From positions 1 to 56,337 of the forward strand of contig RPRQ01000029.1 of assembly GCA_003818205.1 (NCBI GenBank): a stretch of DNA of 56,337 nucleotides, written 5' to 3'. Position numbers and translations under genes: made by a program. The DNA is from Bacteroidales bacterium. GTDB lineage: Bacteria > Bacteroidota > Bacteroidia > Bacteroidales > Tenuifilaceae. Positions within the stretch are counted from its first letter, which is position 1, and every line of letters begins with the position of its first letter. Of this stretch, positions 53,063 through 56,337 are shown in pieces. The notes under the pieces are model-generated. The model worked only from the letters and a program-made list of their open reading frames with translations. It made no database searches and was not told the DNA's origin.

Positions 53063-53521
53063 GCCACAGATTATTCGCTGCGCTCATGAGATCGCTGCGC
53101 TCTGTTCACTGATTTTATATGAAGTATTCCGAAGATAAATATCCTTTGCAAAAAGAAAGTTATCAAATCATAGGGATATGTATGGAAATTCATCGCATTT
53201 TGGGAAAAGGTTTATTGGAAATAGTATATAAAGATGCCATTGAGTACGAATTTAATCTCAAAAAAATCCCTTATGAACGTGAGAAGAAATATGAAGTTGA
53301 ATACAAAGGACTAATCCTTCCTCATCATTTCTTCGCTGATTTTGTAGTATACGATAAAATAATATTAGAAGTAAAAGCACAGAAAGGTATAGTCGACGAG
53401 CATTATAGTTGGGTAATTAATTATTTAGGAATTTCTAAATGTCCATTAGGCTTGATTGTAAATTTTGGTGAAAACTCATTGAATACCAAAAGATTAATTT
53501 TATAATCAGGGAATCTGTGGC
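53063..53521. mobile_element. 459-bp CACAGATT cassette carrying a GxxExxY gene
   Basis: GCCACAGATT (53063-53072) and its perfect complement AATCTGTGGC (53512-53521) bound a unit with one gene. The left arm (TTATTCGCTGCGCTCATGAGATC) resembles the left arm of the gene-less 91-bp unit at 20850. AAC occurs just outside both ends, too short to prove a target duplication. No transposase is encoded. Confidence 0.7.
53119..53505 (+). CDS. GxxExxY family protein
   Basis: 128 residues. The name-giving motif is GLLEIVY in ILGKGLLEIVYKDAIEYEF (28-46). Later PYEREKKYEVEYKGLILPHHFFADFVVYDKIILEVKAQKG shows the D-x-ExK arrangement (FADFVV ... ILEVK) of a small PD-(D/E)XK-like core, and HYSWVINYLGISKCPLGLIVNFG is the conserved tail. 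The biochemical role of the family is not established; members are extremely common and multi-copy in Bacteroidota. Here the gene fills a cassette with inverted CCACAGATT ends and lies in the leader of the sigma-factor operon. Confidence 0.9.
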   Translation: MKYSEDKYPLQKESYQIIGICMEIHRILGKGLLEIVYKDAIEYEFNLKKIPYEREKKYEVEYKGLILPHHFFADFVVYDKIILEVKAQKGIVDEHYSWVINYLGISKCPLGLIVNFGENSLNTKRLIL

Positions 53522-53614
53522 AACTTTATTAATTTATCTGAATTTTCTTTAAAATATTACGCATTCAATGCAGCATTTATAAAACGATTGGAGTCTATAA
53601 AGCATAATTGAGCA

Positions 53615-54175
53615 ATGACAGAAGTAAATTCTTATCGGAATATACACCAGCATTTTATCGATGGATGCAAGGTTGGTGACAGCAAAGCTCAATTTGAGAT
53701 ATACCGTTTGTACTACAAGGCGATGTACAATACAAGCCTCAGAATTGTTGGAGACGAGCAGGAGGCAGAGGATATAATGCAGGAATCGTTCTTTAAAGCA
53801 TTTGATAAAATATCGACGTATAAGAATGAGGTTAGCTTTGGGGCATGGCTTCGAAGAATTGTGGTAAACACCTCAATTGATGCCCTGAAAAAGAAGCGAG
53901 TTACGCTGATACCCATCGAAGAGGCCTACGGTATTGACACCGATTCAGCCGATGAAGCTGAATTTACGGTTGAAACGATAGAACTTTTTAAGAGTGCTAT
54001 TGAAAAGTTGCCCGAGGGTTACAAGCTGGTTTTAAACCTTCACCTCATTGAAGAGCTTGATCACGATGAAATAGCCAGTAAACTTGGGATTGCAGCATCA
54101 ACATCACGCTCCCAGCTAGCAAGAGCAAAACAAAAACTGATTGAAATAATTAAGAGCAATAAAAACGCTAAATAA
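53615..54175 (+). CDS. ECF-type RNA polymerase sigma factor
   Basis: 186 residues. Region 2: FEIYRLYYKAMYNTSLRIVGDEQEAEDIMQESFFKAF (about 26-62) with -10-recognising helix. Region 4: IEKLPEGYKLVLNLHLIEELDHDEIASKLGIAASTSRSQLARAKQKLIEIIK (about 128-180), with the helix-turn-helix. There is no extra C-terminal domain. The stop is separated from the next start by one base, so the anti-sigma-like gene is translationally coupled. Promoter candidates are the TATATTTG box before the cassette or an unrecognised autoregulated promoter closer in. Confidence 0.95.
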   Translation: MTEVNSYRNIHQHFIDGCKVGDSKAQFEIYRLYYKAMYNTSLRIVGDEQEAEDIMQESFFKAFDKISTYKNEVSFGAWLRRIVVNTSIDALKKKRVTLIPIEEAYGIDTDSADEAEFTVETIELFKSAIEKLPEGYKLVLNLHLIEELDHDEIASKLGIAASTSRSQLARAKQKLIEIIKSNKNAK

Positions 54176-54176
54176 A

Positions 54177-54716
54177 ATGGAAAGTCTAAAGAAGTACATC
54201 CGCAAAAACCGAGATTCTTTCGATGAGAAGGAGCCCCTCGAAGGACACTTCGATAGGTTCAGGCAAAAATTGGAATCGTGCAAACCTGCTAAAAGAGTCA
54301 ACCTATTCATGGTTGCAGCAGCAGCGGCAATTGCAGGTCTTATCCTAACAGGAACATTGGGTATTCTTTACAACAATTCATCGCTAGGTAATTTTCAGCG
54401 TAAAGAATTATCGCTAAGCGTAATATCGCCTGAACTAAAAGAGGTTGAAGATTACTACGTAAGCCAAATCAACACGAAGTATAATCAAATAAAATCGTTA
54501 AAGGATAGTTCAACACCTGAATTAGAAAAAGAGGTAAGTAAAACCATCAGCGATATGGATTTAGGGTACTACCTGCTAAAAAAGGATTTATCCGATAGCC
54601 CTAAACAGGAAAGAATTGTTAGCGCAATGATTCAACAGTATCAGGTTCGAATAGAAATGCTCGACCAGATTCTAAAAACATTACAAAATTTTAGTCAGCT
54701 AAATAGTAACCAGTAG
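54177..54716 (+). CDS. Probable transmembrane anti-sigma factor
   Basis: 179 residues. N-terminal cytoplasmic part (MESLKKYIRKNRDSFDEKEPLEGHFDRFRQKLES) is the usual Bacteroidota anti-ECF segment, one transmembrane helix follows (LFMVAAAAAIAGLILTGTLGIL, about 43-64), and the rest is a periplasmic helical region (ELKEVEDYYVSQINTKYNQI, EIVSAMIQQYQVRIEMLDQIL). There is no zinc-binding HxxxCxxC. Placement one base after the sigma gene supports the role; the inducing signal is unknown. Confidence 0.75.
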   Translation: MESLKKYIRKNRDSFDEKEPLEGHFDRFRQKLESCKPAKRVNLFMVAAAAAIAGLILTGTLGILYNNSSLGNFQRKELSLSVISPELKEVEDYYVSQINTKYNQIKSLKDSSTPELEKEVSKTISDMDLGYYLLKKDLSDSPKQERIVSAMIQQYQVRIEMLDQILKTLQNFSQLNSNQ

Positions 54717-54732
54717 CCTAATGTAAAATACT

Positions 54733-55803
54733 ATGAAAACAATTAAATTACTATCAGCACTCGTTCTCTTGGCCACTACAGCAATAGCTGCAGTAGGACA
54801 AGATAGAGTTGCCAAAACGTATCAAAAAGAGTTTGCGTTAACCGAAAATTCAAACATCTACCTTGAAAACCGTTTTGGCCAGATGGATATCGAAAATTGG
54901 GATAAAAACAGCATTTCAATCACCGTTGAGATTAAAGTCGATTACCCCGAAGGCGATAAGGCCGCACGATTACTTAAGGCCATCAACATCGAATTCGCTC
55001 AAATAGGGAATGATATTAGCGCAATCACCAAAATTGATGAGGATTTCATAAAATCGTGGAAACATCTTTTCGATAGCGATTCGAAGGATTTTAGCATCGA
55101 TTGGGAGGTTAAAATGCCTAAGCAGAGCAGTATTACCCTAGTAAATAAATATGGCGATATTTTCATCAATGAGCTTACAGGCAAATGCAAGGTTGAGCTA
55201 AGGTACGGAAATCTCAAGGCCAACAGAATTTTCAGGGATAACAGCGAACCATTAAGCAACTTAACCATCAGCTATGGGAATGCATCAATTGATGAGGTAA
55301 ACTGGTTTAAGGCTGAGATAAAATACGCCAAATTGAGCATTACAAAGGCAAAGGCAATTGTTATTTTAAGCAGGTACTCAAAAATCTCTATCGATCAGGT
55401 TAGCTCGGTGGTTTCAGAATCGAAAGGTGATTCATACTCAATCGGAACAATATCAAATTTTGTTGGTGAAGGAGCAAATACTGCTTATAGGATGGATGAA
55501 TTAACCAAAAAGCTTGACCTAACAGTAAAGTATGGCGATGTAAAGATTGACAAAATTCCTGTAGGGTTCGAGAGCATTAAGTTCAGCGGTGGTTATTCGG
55601 GCATTTCGGCAAGAATCGACCCATTAGCCTCCTACTACCTTACTGGTAACGCTGCGTACGGCGATATTATATTCAATACATCAAACCGATTGAATAGAAT
55701 AGAAAGCCCAACCCGTTTAGAGGTTGAAGGGCTGATAGGAAAAGATGAGAACACCAAGTCGAAGGTTGAGGTAACCGTAAAATACGGAAGCGCAAAATTC
55801 TAA
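54733..55803 (+). CDS. Secreted DUF4097-like beta-solenoid protein
   Basis: 356 residues with a signal peptide (MKTIKLLSALVLLATTAIAAVGQ). The mature part repeats short strands: NIYLENRFGQMDIENWDKNSISITVEIKV, SITLVNKYGDIFINELTGKCKVELRYGNLKA, LTISYGNASIDEV, LDLTVKYGDVKIDKI, YYLTGNAAYGDIIFN and VEVTVKYGSAKF, giving a right-handed solenoid such as DUF4097/GLPGLI-neighbour putative adhesins. Third gene after sigma and anti-sigma with 16-bp spacing, hence probably the target or a co-sensor of the system. A terminator lies about 200 bp downstream. Confidence 0.8.
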   Translation: MKTIKLLSALVLLATTAIAAVGQDRVAKTYQKEFALTENSNIYLENRFGQMDIENWDKNSISITVEIKVDYPEGDKAARLLKAINIEFAQIGNDISAITKIDEDFIKSWKHLFDSDSKDFSIDWEVKMPKQSSITLVNKYGDIFINELTGKCKVELRYGNLKANRIFRDNSEPLSNLTISYGNASIDEVNWFKAEIKYAKLSITKAKAIVILSRYSKISIDQVSSVVSESKGDSYSIGTISNFVGEGANTAYRMDELTKKLDLTVKYGDVKIDKIPVGFESIKFSGGYSGISARIDPLASYYLTGNAAYGDIIFNTSNRLNRIESPTRLEVEGLIGKDENTKSKVEVTVKYGSAKF

Positions 55804-55998
55804 GAAATAGCTTATATACCATTTTTTGTAACTACTCAGGTACATTTTCAGATAACCATTTTCTTTGGCAATGTGGTAAAAAATAGCACTTTTTGCGATA
55901 AAATTCAAACTTAAATTTGACCATCAAACTGAAGAGGAAATAGGCTTTGCTGATGAGCAACCTATCAGCAATAGGTTTGATGCGTAAACTATGGATTG

Positions 55999-56028
55999 AA
56001 AGGATGGTTAATCGCCATCCTTTTTTTT
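55999..56028 (+). terminator. Terminator of the sigma-factor operon
   Basis: AAGGATGG / CCATCCTT stem (56000-56007 with 56015-56022), TTAATCG loop and an eight-T tail. Confidence 0.85.
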
Positions 56029-56175
56029 GTAATCTATAGGCATGCTGGTATGGCTTATAAAACCTAACGTAGTTGATGGTTTTTAAAGTGAATGTAACAT
56101 TTTGCTTTCCTTTTTTCTGCGTGTTCAAAGAACCACAAATCAGGCATTTTTTTATTCTTTTTCATGCAGCAAATA

Positions 56176-56207
56176 AAAAGCATTGAAACCACTTTCAATG
56201 CTTTTTT
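56176..56207. terminator. Second terminator-like hairpin
   Basis: AAAAGCATTGAAA (56176-56188) and TTTCAATGCTTTT (56193-56205) around CCAC; A tract left and T tract right allow both directions. It may close a gene to the right of the window. Confidence 0.75.
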
Positions 56208-56337
56208 ATATAAATTTACATTATTAACCGAGAAAAAAATCTAAATTCAATAGGTCGCAGCGATGCTGCTTCCAGCTAAAATATAATCATCTATTCTACA
56301 AATAGTTCGCAGCGATGCTGCTTTTTAAAGTCGCAGA

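Larger units (their letters stand above)
55804..56337. repeat. Intergenic end region with dispersed repeat copy 3 and small repeats
   Basis: Copy 3 of the dispersed repeat lies inverted at 55830-55871 (42 bases identical to 499-540 region). Two copies of TCGCAGCGATGCTGCTT are at 56256-56272 and 56307-56323, with a partial third TCGCAGA at the end of the window; ATTCTACAAATAG between them is of the usual Bacteroidota repeat type. The minus-strand frame of 98 codons at 55832-56128 overlaps the repeat and the terminator and is not called. Confidence 0.65.

Noticed and set aside
55832-56128. 98-codon minus-strand frame
   Set aside because: Runs through the operon terminator and the dispersed repeat; no family features.

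Overview
The window looks like chromosomal DNA of a member of the Bacteroidota, most likely Bacteroidales-like. The evidence is AT-rich sequence, several starts preceded by the TAnnTTTG promoter box rather than a strong Shine-Dalgarno, a TonB-dependent receptor, DUF349, DUF6485, DUF3494 and GxxExxY proteins, a pyrG-yidC pair, and many short palindromic intergenic repeats of the kind common in this phylum. I recognised no rRNA, tRNA or CRISPR array. The species cannot be named from the sequence alone.

Layout. 1-9.5 kb is mostly metabolism and housekeeping: a fused FAD/4Fe-4S oxidoreductase, a membrane-anchored PQQ-type propeller, sucD, a malic enzyme and mnmE. A 216-bp miniature inverted-repeat element with a perfect 10-bp target duplication sits exactly at the mnmE start codon. 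9.8-20 kb is accessory: an ice-binding-fold lipoprotein, a remnant of a DUF3987-type protein, a large type IIG-like restriction-modification protein, a REP-associated HUH transposase bracketed by its palindromic repeats, a PD-(D/E)XK/DUF5655-like protein, a RhuM pseudogene carrying an inserted REP, a TPR protein and a SWIM/SNF2 helicase. 20.3-29.5 kb holds a cold-shock protein, an unlisted 52-aa gene, and a secreted-protein cluster: a 1064-aa protein with about twenty 27-residue Cys-containing repeats, two tandem SUMF1-fold paralogues and a small outer-membrane barrel. 29.5-41.5 kb carries an LtaS-like sulfatase-fold membrane enzyme, an isoaspartyl peptidase, a D-threonine-aldolase-like enzyme, a hybrid histidine kinase followed by a SpoIIE-type phosphatase, and an M28 peptidase. 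41.6-52.9 kb holds a carboxyltransferase, yidC, pyrG, a DUF349 protein, trmD, a Cys-rich lipoprotein and a TonB receptor. 53-56 kb contains a GxxExxY gene inside a small inverted-repeat cassette, then an ECF sigma / anti-sigma / DUF4097-like operon.

How the parts relate. The sucD, malic enzyme, carboxyltransferase and FAD/Fe-S genes serve C4/C3 acid metabolism. mnmE and trmD modify tRNA, and yidC, the TonB receptor and lipoproteins belong to the envelope. The most unusual material is (a) the repeat-protein/SUMF1 secreted cluster and (b) the dense, layered population of small mobile repeats, several of which record datable insertions: one in the mnmE leader, one inside RhuM, and one in the leader of the sigma-factor operon. 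Function of the secreted cluster is unknown and is flagged as the best candidate for an undescribed system.
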